The position numbers and the translations under genes are program-made. A DNA stretch of 64,000 nucleotides. It comes from Sphingomonas sp. Leaf357. GTDB lineage: Bacteria; Pseudomonadota; Alphaproteobacteria; Sphingomonadales; Sphingomonadaceae. Positions 26,354 to 35,451 of this stretch are shown here, piece after piece. The stretch lies in contig NZ_LMPM01000001.1 of the NCBI RefSeq assembly GCF_001423845.1, positions 2,712,101-2,776,100 on the forward strand, read 5' to 3'. The stretch's first letter is position 1. Each line of letters begins with the position of its first letter. The notes beneath the pieces were generated by a model, which saw only the letters and a list, made by a program, of their open reading frames with translations, had not been told where the DNA came from and ran no database searches.

Positions 26354-26968
26354 TCAGGCGGCAGGCGGGGCAGCTTCTAGAAACGCAGGCAATGCGCCGG
26401 CGCGATCCGCCATCGCCGTGAGCCTCGGAAATGGCGCCAGATCGACCTTGAAGCGGCGTGCATTGTATATCTGCGGCACCAGACAGGCATCGACGATGTC
26501 GGGCGCCTCGCCCCCGGCGAACGGCGTGTCGGGCAGCAGCGCTTCCAGCGTCGCGAAACCCTGCTCCACCCAATGACGATACCAGCCGTCGACCGCCGCC
26601 TTGTCCTGTCCCATCTCATGCTCGAGATATTGCAACACCCGCAGATTGTTGATCGGGTGGATGTCGCAAGCGATCGTCAGCGCCATCTCCATCGCCCGCG
26701 CGCGCACGATCGGATCCGAGGGGATCATCCGCGGTGTCGGGCAGACGGAGTCGAGATATTCGATGATCGCCAGGCTCTGCCCGAGTCGCACCCCGTCGGT
26801 TTCCAGCGTCGGGACGAGCCCGGCGGGATTGACCGCCCGGTACGCAGGCATGCGATGCTCGCCCGCGCGCAGCACGTAATTGCGTTTTTCATATGCCAGC
26901 CCCTTGAGATTGAGGGCGATGCGCACGCGGTAACTCGCCGAAGACAGCGGGAAGTCGTGCAGGATCAT
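26354..26968 (-). CDS. Maleylpyruvate/maleylacetoacetate isomerase (zeta-class GST)
   Basis: 204 residues. The zeta-GST signature 'SSASYRVRIALNLKGLAYE' (SSxSxRVR) sits at residues 8-26; 'NPAGLVPTLETDG' and 'SLAIIEYLDS' complete the thioredoxin-like glutathione site. 'DIHPINNLRVLQYL' is typical of the isomerase subgroup. Its ATG overlaps the stop of the fumarylpyruvate hydrolase gene. With gentisate dioxygenase next door the likely substrate is maleylpyruvate, isomerised to fumarylpyruvate with glutathione as cofactor. Confidence 0.9.
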   Translation of the reverse strand: MILHDFPLSSASYRVRIALNLKGLAYEKRNYVLRAGEHRMPAYRAVNPAGLVPTLETDGVRLGQSLAIIEYLDSVCPTPRMIPSDPIVRARAMEMALTIACDIHPINNLRVLQYLEHEMGQDKAAVDGWYRHWVEQGFATLEALLPDTPFAGGEAPDIVDACLVPQIYNARRFKVDLAPFPRLTAMADRAGALPAFLEAAPPAA

Positions 26969-27669
26969 GCGAAATCCGCCTCGGTCTCGCCGATCGTCAC
27001 CCGAAGCGGTGCCAGACCCTCGATCGTCACGTCGATCGCGTCACCCGGCACCACCGCACCCACGCCCGCGGGCGTGCCGGTGAAGATCAGGTCCCCCGGC
27101 AGCAGGCGTTCGAAGCGGCTGACATAGGCGATCTGTTCGGCACAATCCCAGATCAGGTCGCGGACGTCGCCGTCCTGCTTCAGGTCCCCGTTCACGCGCA
27201 ACTGGATCGCGCCGGACGCGACATGGCCCTCGCTCACCGGGCGGATCGCCGCCATCGGTGCCGAAAAGGCGAAATTCTTGCCGATCTCCCACGGCCGGCC
27301 CTTGTCGCGCGCTTCGAATTGCAGGTCGCGCCGCGTCATATCGAGCCCCACGGCGTAGCCGAACACCAGGCCCAGCGCGTCGGCCTCGCTGACTTTCGCG
27401 CCTTCCTTGCCGATCGCGATGACGAGTTCGCCCTCGAAATGGTAGTTCTTCGTTTCGGGCGGATACGGGATCGTCGCGCCATTGGGCGTCAGCGCGTCGG
27501 CCCATTTGGCAAAGAAGAACGGTGCCTCGCGGTTCGGATCCTTCCCCATCTCGCGGGCATGCGCCTCGTAGTTGCGACCGATGCAGATGATGCGGCCGAC
27601 CGGGAAGGTATCGTCGGTTCCCGCGATGGCGGCGGCAGGGCGTTCGGGCAGGGTGAAAACATGCGGCAT
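26965..27669 (-). CDS. Fumarylpyruvate hydrolase (FAH family)
   Basis: 234 residues of the fumarylacetoacetate hydrolase fold. 'GRIICIGRNYEAHAREMG' and 'PPETKNYHFEGELVIAIG' include the metal-binding acidic residues (HxExE-type 'YHFEGELV'), then 'GYAVGLDMTRRDLQ' and 'IFTGTPAGVG'. The short length and pairing with a zeta-GST and gentisate dioxygenase favour fumarylpyruvate hydrolase, giving fumarate and pyruvate. GAGGAC stands before the ATG. The divergent gentisate dioxygenase starts 81 bp away. Confidence 0.88.
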   Translation of the reverse strand: MPHVFTLPERPAAAIAGTDDTFPVGRIICIGRNYEAHAREMGKDPNREAPFFFAKWADALTPNGATIPYPPETKNYHFEGELVIAIGKEGAKVSEADALGLVFGYAVGLDMTRRDLQFEARDKGRPWEIGKNFAFSAPMAAIRPVSEGHVASGAIQLRVNGDLKQDGDVRDLIWDCAEQIAYVSRFERLLPGDLIFTGTPAGVGAVVPGDAIDVTIEGLAPLRVTIGETEADFA

Positions 27670-27750
27670 GATCAGTCCTCTGACGATTGTCTGGAAAAAC
27701 CGTGGACAAGAGCGTATGCCGACGCAAGCATAAAGAGGACATTTTCCGTC

Positions 27751-28806
27751 ATGGCCACGATCACTGGAATGCCGACCAATCTCGAGGCGGCGCGCAACGA
27801 CTTCTACGATCGGCTGAAGCCGGAGGCGCTGGCACCTTTATGGGCCGTACTGTCCGCCCTGGTGACGCCGACGCCGCGCACCCCGGCCGTTCCTGCGGCA
27901 TGGAGCTTCGATCGCGTCCAACCGCTGTTGATCGAAGCAGGCGAACTCATCACCGCGGCGGAGGCCGAGCGCCGCGTGCTGATCCTCGAAAACCCCGCGC
28001 TTCCCGGCCAGTCGAGAATCACCAACACGCTGTATGCCGGGCTCCAACTGATCCTGCCCGGCGAGGTCGCCCCGGCGCACCGCCATGCGCAGAACGCGCT
28101 ACGCTTCATCATGCAGGGCGAAGGTGCATTCACCGCGTTGGACGGCGAGCGGGCGTATATGCAGAAGCACGATCTGATCCTGACCCCGGCCTGGCTCTGG
28201 CACGATCACGGCAACGAGACCGACGAGCCGATGATCTGGCTCGACGGGCTCGACATCCCGCTGGTCCAGATGCTCGATGCGAGCTTCGCCGAACATCGCG
28301 AGGATCGCGGCGCGTGGCCGACCTCGCGGCCCGCGGGCGATGCGGCCATGCGCTGGGGTCGCAATATGCGTCCGGTGCATGCCGGGCGGCTTGCCGGCCA
28401 GGGCAACCCGCTGTTCATCTACAAATTCGCCGACTGGCGCGAGACGCTGGAAGTGCTGCGCCGCAGCGAAACCCCGCACGCGCACGATGCCTATCTGATG
28501 GAGTTCACCAATCCGGTCGACGGCGGTCCGGTGATGGCGACGATGTCCGCCTTCGCCAGACTGGTCCCCGCCGGGTTCGAGACCGCGCCGGCACACTCCA
28601 GCGACGGCATGATCAACGTGGTAGTCGAGGGCACCGGCACGCTAGTCATCGACGGCAAGTCCTTCCCCCTTACCCCGGGCGAGATCGTGGTCGTGCCCTC
28701 CTGGTCCGAACGACGCTTTCTCGCCGACAGCGACCTTGTGCTGTTCAGCTATTCGGACCGCGCCACGCAGGAAAAGCTGTTCCTGTGGCGGCAGACCTTG
28801 GGGTAA
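27751..28806 (+). CDS. Gentisate 1,2-dioxygenase
   Basis: 351 residues, bicupin architecture. The first cupin has the metal-binding 'PGEVAPAHRHAQNALRFIMQGEGAFT' region and 'PAWLWHDHGNET'; the second has 'PAHSSDGMINVVVEGTGTL' and 'PGEIVVVPSWSERRF'. This matches gentisate 1,2-dioxygenase (GtdA/NagI), which opens gentisate to maleylpyruvate with Fe(II). The ATG follows AGAGGAC. It is divergent from the hydrolase and isomerase genes that handle its product. Confidence 0.93.
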   Translation: MATITGMPTNLEAARNDFYDRLKPEALAPLWAVLSALVTPTPRTPAVPAAWSFDRVQPLLIEAGELITAAEAERRVLILENPALPGQSRITNTLYAGLQLILPGEVAPAHRHAQNALRFIMQGEGAFTALDGERAYMQKHDLILTPAWLWHDHGNETDEPMIWLDGLDIPLVQMLDASFAEHREDRGAWPTSRPAGDAAMRWGRNMRPVHAGRLAGQGNPLFIYKFADWRETLEVLRRSETPHAHDAYLMEFTNPVDGGPVMATMSAFARLVPAGFETAPAHSSDGMINVVVEGTGTLVIDGKSFPLTPGEIVVVPSWSERRFLADSDLVLFSYSDRATQEKLFLWRQTLG

Positions 28807-28831
28807 AGCGAAGGCCTGCGGCGGTCGCCGC

Positions 28832-30163
28832 TCAGGCTTCCGCGGTTTCTTCCTCCTTGACGGCGACGCCGAACCGCGCGGCGGGGGGCGGAGCGCCATG
28901 TCCCTCGCCCGGCGCAATCCCCATCGCCGCGCAGAACTCCTCCCAGACCTCGCGCGGTTGGCCGGCCTGGAACAGGAACTCGTGCATATGGTGGCCGAAG
29001 AACGGGTGGTTCATGAAGGAAGCGAGCGACGCGCCCCCGACCAACAGATCGCGTTCCGCCGTCGGCAGTTCGACGTTGCCCGCTTTGGCGAGATCACGAA
29101 TGATACCCTTGGGATCCTCGCCCTTCGCGACGGCGGCAATGTCCTTCAGCAATTGCTTGCGCAACATCTGGATGCCCCGGTCGCTGAGCCCGAGCTTTTC
29201 CTTGGTGCGGTCGGCAATCACGCCCTGCCCAACCCAGGCGACGAAATCCTGGTTCATCACATGGCGGCTATGCCAGCGACCGGTCTCGGGATCGACGATC
29301 GGGCCGCGCCAAGTCGGGATGCGATCCTGCACATACGGCTCCTGTTCGTTGGGCACGCGATTGAACATCCAGCCGATGCTGAGCATGTTTTCGTCGTCGA
29401 TCGGGATACGCCATTCGAAATGGTCGCCGAGATAGAAGGCGTTGGGCCACAGGCACACGCGACCGACGGTCCACATCGCATGCTTTTCCATCAGATCTTC
29501 GCGTTTGCGCTTGTAGATCAGGCCGTATTCGAATTCGTCGAACGCGATTTCCATGTGCCGGGGCCCGAGTTCGGCATTCTCGTCCTCCTGGCGCCGCCCC
29601 CAATTCATGTGCATCCACTCGAAATGCACCGGGTCGATCGAATTTTCCTGCGCCTGCAGCCAGTTGCACGGCAGTTCGGAAATGACGATCTGACGGAAGC
29701 CGTTCTGCCAGCCGAACGGCTCCCAATCGGGCAGTTCGGGCGCGGGTGCCGGCCCCATATAGGTCCAGAGCAATCCGGCATGCGCCCGGACCGGATAGGC
29801 CTTGATCCTTATCTTGTCCCGGTACCTGGCCTTGGGGACGACCGTATCCTCGAACGGCATCTCGACGCACTGGCCGCCCTGGTCATAGGCCCAGCCGTGA
29901 TAACTGCATCGCAGCCCGCATTTTTCGACGAAGCCGTAGGACAAGTCGGCCCGACGGTGCGCGCATTGCCGCTCTATCAACCCGAAATTGCCGCTCAGGT
30001 CGCGATAGACGACCAGATCCTCGCCCATCAGGCGGATCGCCCTGATGCGTTGCGTGTCGAACTCGCTGACGCCGGCGATCGGAAACCAGTAGCGGCGCAG
30101 GACGTCGCCCATCGGCGTTCCGGGCCCGACCCGCGTCAACAGTTCGTTCTGCGCCGCGTCCAT
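28832..30163 (-). CDS. Rieske oxygenase, large subunit (phthalate dioxygenase / LigX type)
   Basis: 443 residues from an ATG at 30163 with AGGAGA seven bases upstream. Rieske ligands are C67-x-H69 and C86-x2-H89 ('CAHRR', 'CSYHGW'). The iron site reads 'ENSIDPVHFEWMH' (D-x2-H-x4-H). The N-terminus 'TRVGPGTPMGDVLRRYWFP' is typical of the phthalate 4,5-dioxygenase group, which includes O-demethylases of methoxylated aromatics such as the dehydrodivanillate enzyme. The real substrate is open. No reductase gene adjoins it; the divergent GntR regulator probably controls it. Confidence 0.88.
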   Translation of the reverse strand: MDAAQNELLTRVGPGTPMGDVLRRYWFPIAGVSEFDTQRIRAIRLMGEDLVVYRDLSGNFGLIERQCAHRRADLSYGFVEKCGLRCSYHGWAYDQGGQCVEMPFEDTVVPKARYRDKIRIKAYPVRAHAGLLWTYMGPAPAPELPDWEPFGWQNGFRQIVISELPCNWLQAQENSIDPVHFEWMHMNWGRRQEDENAELGPRHMEIAFDEFEYGLIYKRKREDLMEKHAMWTVGRVCLWPNAFYLGDHFEWRIPIDDENMLSIGWMFNRVPNEQEPYVQDRIPTWRGPIVDPETGRWHSRHVMNQDFVAWVGQGVIADRTKEKLGLSDRGIQMLRKQLLKDIAAVAKGEDPKGIIRDLAKAGNVELPTAERDLLVGGASLASFMNHPFFGHHMHEFLFQAGQPREVWEEFCAAMGIAPGEGHGAPPPAARFGVAVKEEETAEA

Positions 30164-30237
30164 ATCGCTCTCCTGCACCGGCCCGAGGCCATCTTTGGCG
30201 GAGATGTCATGGCACCCGCCGCGCCGCATCGTCAATC

Positions 30238-30252
30238 AAATATATCATATTT
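30238..30252. promoter_or_regulatory. AT-rich inverted repeat between Rieske and GntR genes
   Basis: AAATAT (30238-30243) and ATATTT (30247-30252) are perfect 6-bp arms around ATC, in an otherwise GC-rich gap between divergent starts at 30163 and 30288. FCD-type GntR proteins commonly bind short palindromes in their own divergent promoter region. The site may also overlap a -10 element. Confidence 0.5.
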
Positions 30253-30287
30253 AGACGGGCCTCGACCGCGTCGCGGCTTGGTGGTTT

Positions 30288-31025
30288 ATGACGACCATGG
30301 CAGACCTTCCCCATCGCGGAACGTGGCGCGAGGCCCGGAGTGAGGGAACGCTCTCCGCAGACATCATCGCGCAGATTCGCGACCAACTGTTCGCCGGCGA
30401 GCTGAAACCCGGCGACTATCTCGGCAGCGAGGCGTCGTTGGCTCAGGCCTTCGCGGTCAGCCGCATGGCGATGCGCGATGCGTTGCGGACGCTGTCGGCG
30501 ACCGGTGTGATAGAGATCCGCCGCGGTGCCGGCGGCGGCATCCGCATCGCCGTCGCCGAACTCGGCCGGTTCGCCGATGCGCTGGCGATCCAGATGACGC
30601 TGCTGGGCGTCTCGCGCGGCGATCTGATCGAGGCGCAGATCGCGACCGAGGCGATGATCACCCGGCTCGCCGCCGAGCGGGCCAGTGCGCTCGACGTCGA
30701 GCATCTGCGTGCGCTCCTGACCGGCGCGGCCGATACCGTCGCGGACGGTGCCGGGTTCGCGCGGCTGCTCGGCACCTTCCACGCCGAACTGGCGCGGGTC
30801 GCGCGCAACGTCGCGCTGGCGGTGGTCCTGCGGGGCATTCTCCAACTGCTCGAGGCGACTTACGGCAGCGATACCACCCCGGCGCGTGCGCGCGGCGTGC
30901 TCGTCAAATATCATGCCGTCGTGGATGCCATTGCCGTGGGCGATGCCGATCAAGCGGCAACGAGAATGCGCCATCATCTGGAAGAGGTGCGCGCGCATGC
31001 TCTGCGCAAACCGCCATCCGCGTGA
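30288..31025 (+). CDS. GntR family regulator, FadR/FCD subfamily
   Basis: 245 residues. N-terminal winged helix 'SADIIAQIRDQLFAGELKPGDYLGSEASLAQAFAVSRMAMRDALRTLSATGVIEI' is typical of GntR. The C-terminal all-helical FCD domain keeps metal-binding His residues in 'LLGTFHAELAR', 'KYHAVVDAI' and 'MRHHLEEVRAHA'. It is divergent from the Rieske oxygenase and probably represses it until an aromatic or organic acid binds. An ATG at 30297 is a possible alternative start. Confidence 0.9.
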   Translation: MTTMADLPHRGTWREARSEGTLSADIIAQIRDQLFAGELKPGDYLGSEASLAQAFAVSRMAMRDALRTLSATGVIEIRRGAGGGIRIAVAELGRFADALAIQMTLLGVSRGDLIEAQIATEAMITRLAAERASALDVEHLRALLTGAADTVADGAGFARLLGTFHAELARVARNVALAVVLRGILQLLEATYGSDTTPARARGVLVKYHAVVDAIAVGDADQAATRMRHHLEEVRAHALRKPPSA

Positions 31026-31113
31026 ACGTCTTCCGAGATGCCGTTCCGGTTCCGGACAGGCCATGCACTGTCGCGACGGGGGACAAATCCTCGCGCCGAG
31101 CGGCGATGCACGC

Positions 31114-31449
31114 ATGAGCCAAGAGCGCAGTCCGCCGCTGACGACGCCCGATGGCCGCTACCTCGTCGTTCGCGGGAGATTGTGGCGAGCGTCCGATCCA
31201 CGCCTCGCTGACGAACGGCGTGCGGATCTGGTGGGCCAGCTGATGGATGCCCGCCGTGCGGTCGCGGCGGCGAGGCGGACCGGCGACAAGGATGCGGAAA
31301 ACAGCGCCCATGAAGCCGTCGGCAGGGCAAAAACCTTGTTGGGCGAGCGCGGCCCGGTGTGGTGGGACGACGACGCTCCCGATCTCACGCGACGGATGGC
31401 GCGCACCACGCCATATGCCGATTGGTATGCGTCGGTCGGCGACGATTGA
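31114..31449 (+). CDS. Small conserved hypothetical protein
   Basis: 111 residues, soluble, rich in Arg and Asp. Starts 'MSQERSPPLTTPDGRYLVVR', has a central helical 'LVGQLMDARRAVAAARRTGD' and ends 'RGPVWWDDDAPDLTRRM' then 'TPYADWYASVGDD'. I recognise this as the pattern of a protein often seen uncharacterised in alphaproteobacteria, but know of no function. The coding frame and amino-acid composition are convincing. It stands alone between GntR and a TonB receptor. Confidence 0.7.
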   Translation: MSQERSPPLTTPDGRYLVVRGRLWRASDPRLADERRADLVGQLMDARRAVAAARRTGDKDAENSAHEAVGRAKTLLGERGPVWWDDDAPDLTRRMARTTPYADWYASVGDD

Positions 31450-31592
31450 CCGTCATCCGGCAGGAGATTGCCAAAGCCGTGATGTCCTGATCGAGGCGCG
31501 ATCGCTGTCTTAAATCTGTCACCGGATGTTCGCCGATTTGTCGCGGACGCTCCGTAAGGCCGGCGCGGCCGCGATTGGCCCGGGGGAATATC

Positions 31593-34175
31593 GTGATTAG
31601 GACGTTGAAGGTCGCGCTGGTTGCCAGCGCTGCGGTGAGCAGCCTGCTGGTGGGTACGGCATCGGCCCAGGATATGGCCGGGACGCCAGAGACTGCGGAT
31701 GTGCCCGATACGGCGGACATCGTCGTCACCGGCACGCGTGCCGGCGAACGCCGCGCGCTCCAGGAAAAGCGCAAGTCGGATAATTTCGTCGAGGCGATCT
31801 ATGCCAACGATGTCGGCAAGCTGCCCGACCAGAACGTCGCCGAAGCGGTGCGCCGCCTGCCCGGCGTGTCGGTCGCCAACGATCAGGGCGAAGGGCGCTA
31901 CGTCATCATTCGCGGCATCAATCCGGATCTCGTCAACGTCACGCTGAACGGCATGACGCTGCCGGCGCCCGAACCGGAAGGCCGCCAGGTCAAGCTCGAC
32001 GACATCCCCTCGGCGCTGATCAACGCGGTGGTCGTGACCAAGTCGCTGACCGCCGACCAGGACGCCAATGCGATCGGCGGTTCCGTCGATATCCGCACCC
32101 TGTCGGCATTCGATCGCCACAAACGATACTTCGCCGATGCCCGCATCGCGTACGGCTGGTCGAAGCTCAACAGGGCGCATCCTTACGAGGCGGACGCGCA
32201 GATCGGCGGATTGTTCGGGCCGGACGGGCAGTTCGGCGCGGTTCTGTCGGTCAACCATTCCGAACGACCGATCGAATCGGAGAATTTCCAGGGCTCGACC
32301 AATTATCGTGTGCCCGTTCCCGCCAACGGCTTCGTCGTGCCCGACCAATATGGCCTGCGCGACTATAATCTGACGCGCAAGCGCACCGGCGTCGTGCTCA
32401 ATCTCGACTGGCGGCCGAGCGACACGACCAAGCTGTTCCTGCGCGGCACCTATTCGAAATTCGACGACAACGAGACGCGCGACCAGTTCATCATCGACAA
32501 CGAATCCGCGTTCACCAACCAGACCGCGACCACCGGCACCTTTCGCGGCCGTGGCAGCGTGCGCGTCCGACGCCGGCAGGAAAAGGACAATACGAAATCG
32601 ATACAGGGTGGTGGCGAGACGTTGCTGGGCACCGGTACGCTGGCGATCAGCGGCGGCTACACCCGCGCCGAAAAGCGCGATCCGTTGCGATCGGAATATA
32701 ATTTCCGCACCGGCGGCACCGCGCTGACGGTCAACTACGATGTGTCTGATACTCCGTACGATTTCGTCCAGACCAACGCCGTGGCGCAGACGGCGTTCAC
32801 GCTGAACAGCGTCAATTACGATCAGCGCCTCGCGGTCGAGAAGCTGGCGCAGGGGCGGATCGATTACACCCTGCCGATCGCGATCGGGGGCGGCGCATCG
32901 TCGATCAAGATCGGCGCGAAATATCTCGACCGACACAAGACCAACAATCGCGATTACGTGACCTATGGCTTGACCAGTGGTCGTACGTTCACGCTCGCCA
33001 ATGTCTCCTATCTTGGCGACACCAGCTTCTATGGCAGCGACTATACGTTCGGGCCGCGGATTGGGTACGACACGGCGCAGGCCTTCCTCGCCGCCAATCC
33101 AGGCACCATCACGCTCAACACGGCGAGTTCGCTCAACAACAGCCTGGCCAACGATTATGACGTCAAGGAACGGATCGTCGCCGGTGATGCCATGGCGACG
33201 CTGAAGTTCGACAAATTCACCTTGGTGCCTGGCGTCCGCGTGGAATCGACCCGCGATCGCACCAAGGCCAAGCTGATCACCGCGACGTCGGCGATCAATT
33301 CAGACTTCAACAGCTTCGGGTCGAAGCAATATACCGACGTGTTTCCGGGCCTCAACGCGCGCTACGATGCGACCGACAATCTGGTCCTGCGCGCCGCTGT
33401 GACGACATCGATCGGCCGGCCCAATTACGCGCAGCTTGCGCCGTACGTCTCGGTCGATCTGACCACCAGCCCGAACTCGGTCGCGCAGGGCAATCCGAAC
33501 CTTAAGCCTTACAAGGCGCTGAACTTCGACGGCGCGATCGAATATTATCTGCCCGGCCAAGGGCTGATCTCAATCGGAGGATTCTACAAGCGGCTCGACG
33601 ATCCGATCTACGCGCAGGTGCTGCTCGGCCAGACCGGCACCTTCGCGGGACAGGCGTTGATTAATGCCAGCGTCTCGACCCCGCTCAATATCGACCGGGC
33701 CAAGGTGTACGGCGTGGAGGTCAATCTGCAGAGCCGCTTCACGTTCCTGCCCTCGCCGCTCGACGGCTTCGGCGTGGCGGCGAACTATACGCGGATCGAG
33801 GGCAATGGAAACGGCACGATCCAGGGCCCGATTCCGCGCACCGGCGACATTCCCTTGTTTCTTCAGTCCAAGAATGTCGGCAGCGCGCAGATCTTCTACG
33901 AGAAATACGGCTTCGCGATACGTGCGGCCTATTCCTATCGTTCGGCCTATCTCGACACGCTGGGCGCCACCCCAGCGCTCGACCAATATACCGACAATAA
34001 CGGCCAGCTCGACGTCAATGCGAGCTACCAGGTCACCCCCCAGTTGACGTTCTTCGCGAGCGCGACGAACCTTACCGATGCGCCGTGGCGGCGGTACATC
34101 GGCACGAAGGCGCAACTGGTCGAGCGCGAACGCTACGACGTCAGCTTTCGCTGGGGCGCGCAGCTGCATTTCTAG
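31593..34175 (+). CDS. TonB-dependent outer-membrane receptor (phytase-associated)
   Basis: 860 residues from a GTG at 31593, chosen because GGGGGA precedes it and the product then begins with a clean signal peptide ending 'GTASAQD'. TonB box-like 'ADIVVTGTRAGERRALQEKR', plug motifs 'YANDVGKLPDQNVAEAVRRLPGVSVANDQGEGRYVIIRG', and a barrel ending in Phe. This plug type occurs in large receptors for carbohydrates and other polar substrates. The phosphatase gene follows after nine bases, so a phosphorylated compound such as inositol phosphate is the likely substrate class. Confidence 0.92.
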   Translation: MIRTLKVALVASAAVSSLLVGTASAQDMAGTPETADVPDTADIVVTGTRAGERRALQEKRKSDNFVEAIYANDVGKLPDQNVAEAVRRLPGVSVANDQGEGRYVIIRGINPDLVNVTLNGMTLPAPEPEGRQVKLDDIPSALINAVVVTKSLTADQDANAIGGSVDIRTLSAFDRHKRYFADARIAYGWSKLNRAHPYEADAQIGGLFGPDGQFGAVLSVNHSERPIESENFQGSTNYRVPVPANGFVVPDQYGLRDYNLTRKRTGVVLNLDWRPSDTTKLFLRGTYSKFDDNETRDQFIIDNESAFTNQTATTGTFRGRGSVRVRRRQEKDNTKSIQGGGETLLGTGTLAISGGYTRAEKRDPLRSEYNFRTGGTALTVNYDVSDTPYDFVQTNAVAQTAFTLNSVNYDQRLAVEKLAQGRIDYTLPIAIGGGASSIKIGAKYLDRHKTNNRDYVTYGLTSGRTFTLANVSYLGDTSFYGSDYTFGPRIGYDTAQAFLAANPGTITLNTASSLNNSLANDYDVKERIVAGDAMATLKFDKFTLVPGVRVESTRDRTKAKLITATSAINSDFNSFGSKQYTDVFPGLNARYDATDNLVLRAAVTTSIGRPNYAQLAPYVSVDLTTSPNSVAQGNPNLKPYKALNFDGAIEYYLPGQGLISIGGFYKRLDDPIYAQVLLGQTGTFAGQALINASVSTPLNIDRAKVYGVEVNLQSRFTFLPSPLDGFGVAANYTRIEGNGNGTIQGPIPRTGDIPLFLQSKNVGSAQIFYEKYGFAIRAAYSYRSAYLDTLGATPALDQYTDNNGQLDVNASYQVTPQLTFFASATNLTDAPWRRYIGTKAQLVERERYDVSFRWGAQLHF

Positions 34176-34184
34176 GAGCAGACG

Positions 34185-35435
34185 ATGCGTTGGATCGGAT
34201 ACTTCACGGCAGCAATGCTGGTTCTGGGTGCCGGCGGGGCGGCCGATGCACGGACACCCGCGCGGGCGAACGGGTTGCGCGTCGATCGCGTGGTCATTTT
34301 GATGCGCCACGGGGTGCGCCCGCCGACCAAGGCACCGCCGATGCCAGCCGGGGTCGCGGCCGAGCCATGGCCGACCTGGCCGGTCGCCCCAGGCTACCTT
34401 ACCCCCCACGGGGCCGAAGCCCTGAAACGGCTTGGGGCGGCCGATCGGACGCGTTTCATCGCCGACGGGCTGTTGCCGAAGGCCGGATGCAGGCAAAATG
34501 CCGTACGCATAGTTGCCGACAGCGATCAGCGCACCATTGCCACCGCGACGGTGTGGGCAGCGGCAATCGCGCCCGGCTGTACGGTCGATATCGTCCACCG
34601 GCCGCAGGACCAGCCCGATACATTATTCTCGCCGATCGACGAGGGTGCCGTGGCGTTCGACGCCGCGCAGGCCCGCGCCGCCGTGTTGGCCGACGCCGGA
34701 ACGGGCGGCATCGCCGCACATGAGCGTCGTCTACAGCCGGTGCTCGCGCGGCTCGATGCGATCCTTTGCGGCCCGGCGAAAGAAGCCTGCGGGCTGCCGC
34801 GCGAGCCTTCCGGCCTGGCACCGACCAAGCCGGACAGTCGTCCCAAGCTGGCGGGCGTGCTCGATCGCGCTTCGACCGTCGCCCAGATCCTGCTGCTCGA
34901 ATATGCGGATGGCAAGCCGATGGCGGAGGTCGGCTGGGGCCGCGCCACGCCCGGCGATATCGCCCGCGCATCGGAACTTCATGCGGTCGAATTCCAGCTG
35001 CTTGCTCGCCCGCTTTATGTCGCCGCGCGCAACATGTCGGGGATCGGCGCTTTGATGCGCCGCGCAATCAGCGACACACGGTCCGGTGCCGCCGCCGTGA
35101 CGATGGTGTCGGGCCACGACACCAATATCGCCAGCTTCGCCGGATTGCTCGACCTGCACTGGCGCGTTCCGGGATTGGCGGCCGACGACCCCTCGCCCGG
35201 CGGCGCGATCATCCTCGAGCGGCTCGTCGACTCCGCCGGGCACCGTTACGTCCGCGCGGCGTATCGATCCCAGACGCTGGACGGTATCCGGACGCTGACG
35301 TCGACGCGCCCGATGTACAGCATCATGCCGATCAAGGGGTGCTTCGCGTTGCGGACGCAAGGCCTGTGTTCCGCCGCCGCGTTCGATGCGCTGTTGGCAG
35401 CGCGGCTAGAGCCCGTTTTGGCGACCGCCAAGTAA
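34185..35435 (+). CDS. Histidine acid phosphatase (phytase-like)
   Basis: 416 residues with an N-terminal signal peptide ending near 'GAADARTPA'. The catalytic 'VVILMRHGVRPPTK' is the RHGxRxP signature, where His becomes phosphorylated; 'TMVSGHDTNIASFAGLL' supplies the HD proton donor. Other conserved Arg are in 'ADSDQRTIATA'. Enzymes of this branch hydrolyse phytate or glucose-1-phosphate in the periplasm. GGAG precedes the ATG, nine bases after the TonB receptor stop, so the two form one operon. Confidence 0.9.
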   Translation: MRWIGYFTAAMLVLGAGGAADARTPARANGLRVDRVVILMRHGVRPPTKAPPMPAGVAAEPWPTWPVAPGYLTPHGAEALKRLGAADRTRFIADGLLPKAGCRQNAVRIVADSDQRTIATATVWAAAIAPGCTVDIVHRPQDQPDTLFSPIDEGAVAFDAAQARAAVLADAGTGGIAAHERRLQPVLARLDAILCGPAKEACGLPREPSGLAPTKPDSRPKLAGVLDRASTVAQILLLEYADGKPMAEVGWGRATPGDIARASELHAVEFQLLARPLYVAARNMSGIGALMRRAISDTRSGAAAVTMVSGHDTNIASFAGLLDLHWRVPGLAADDPSPGGAIILERLVDSAGHRYVRAAYRSQTLDGIRTLTSTRPMYSIMPIKGCFALRTQGLCSAAAFDALLAARLEPVLATAK

Positions 35436-35451
35436 CCGGTTCCATCGCCCT

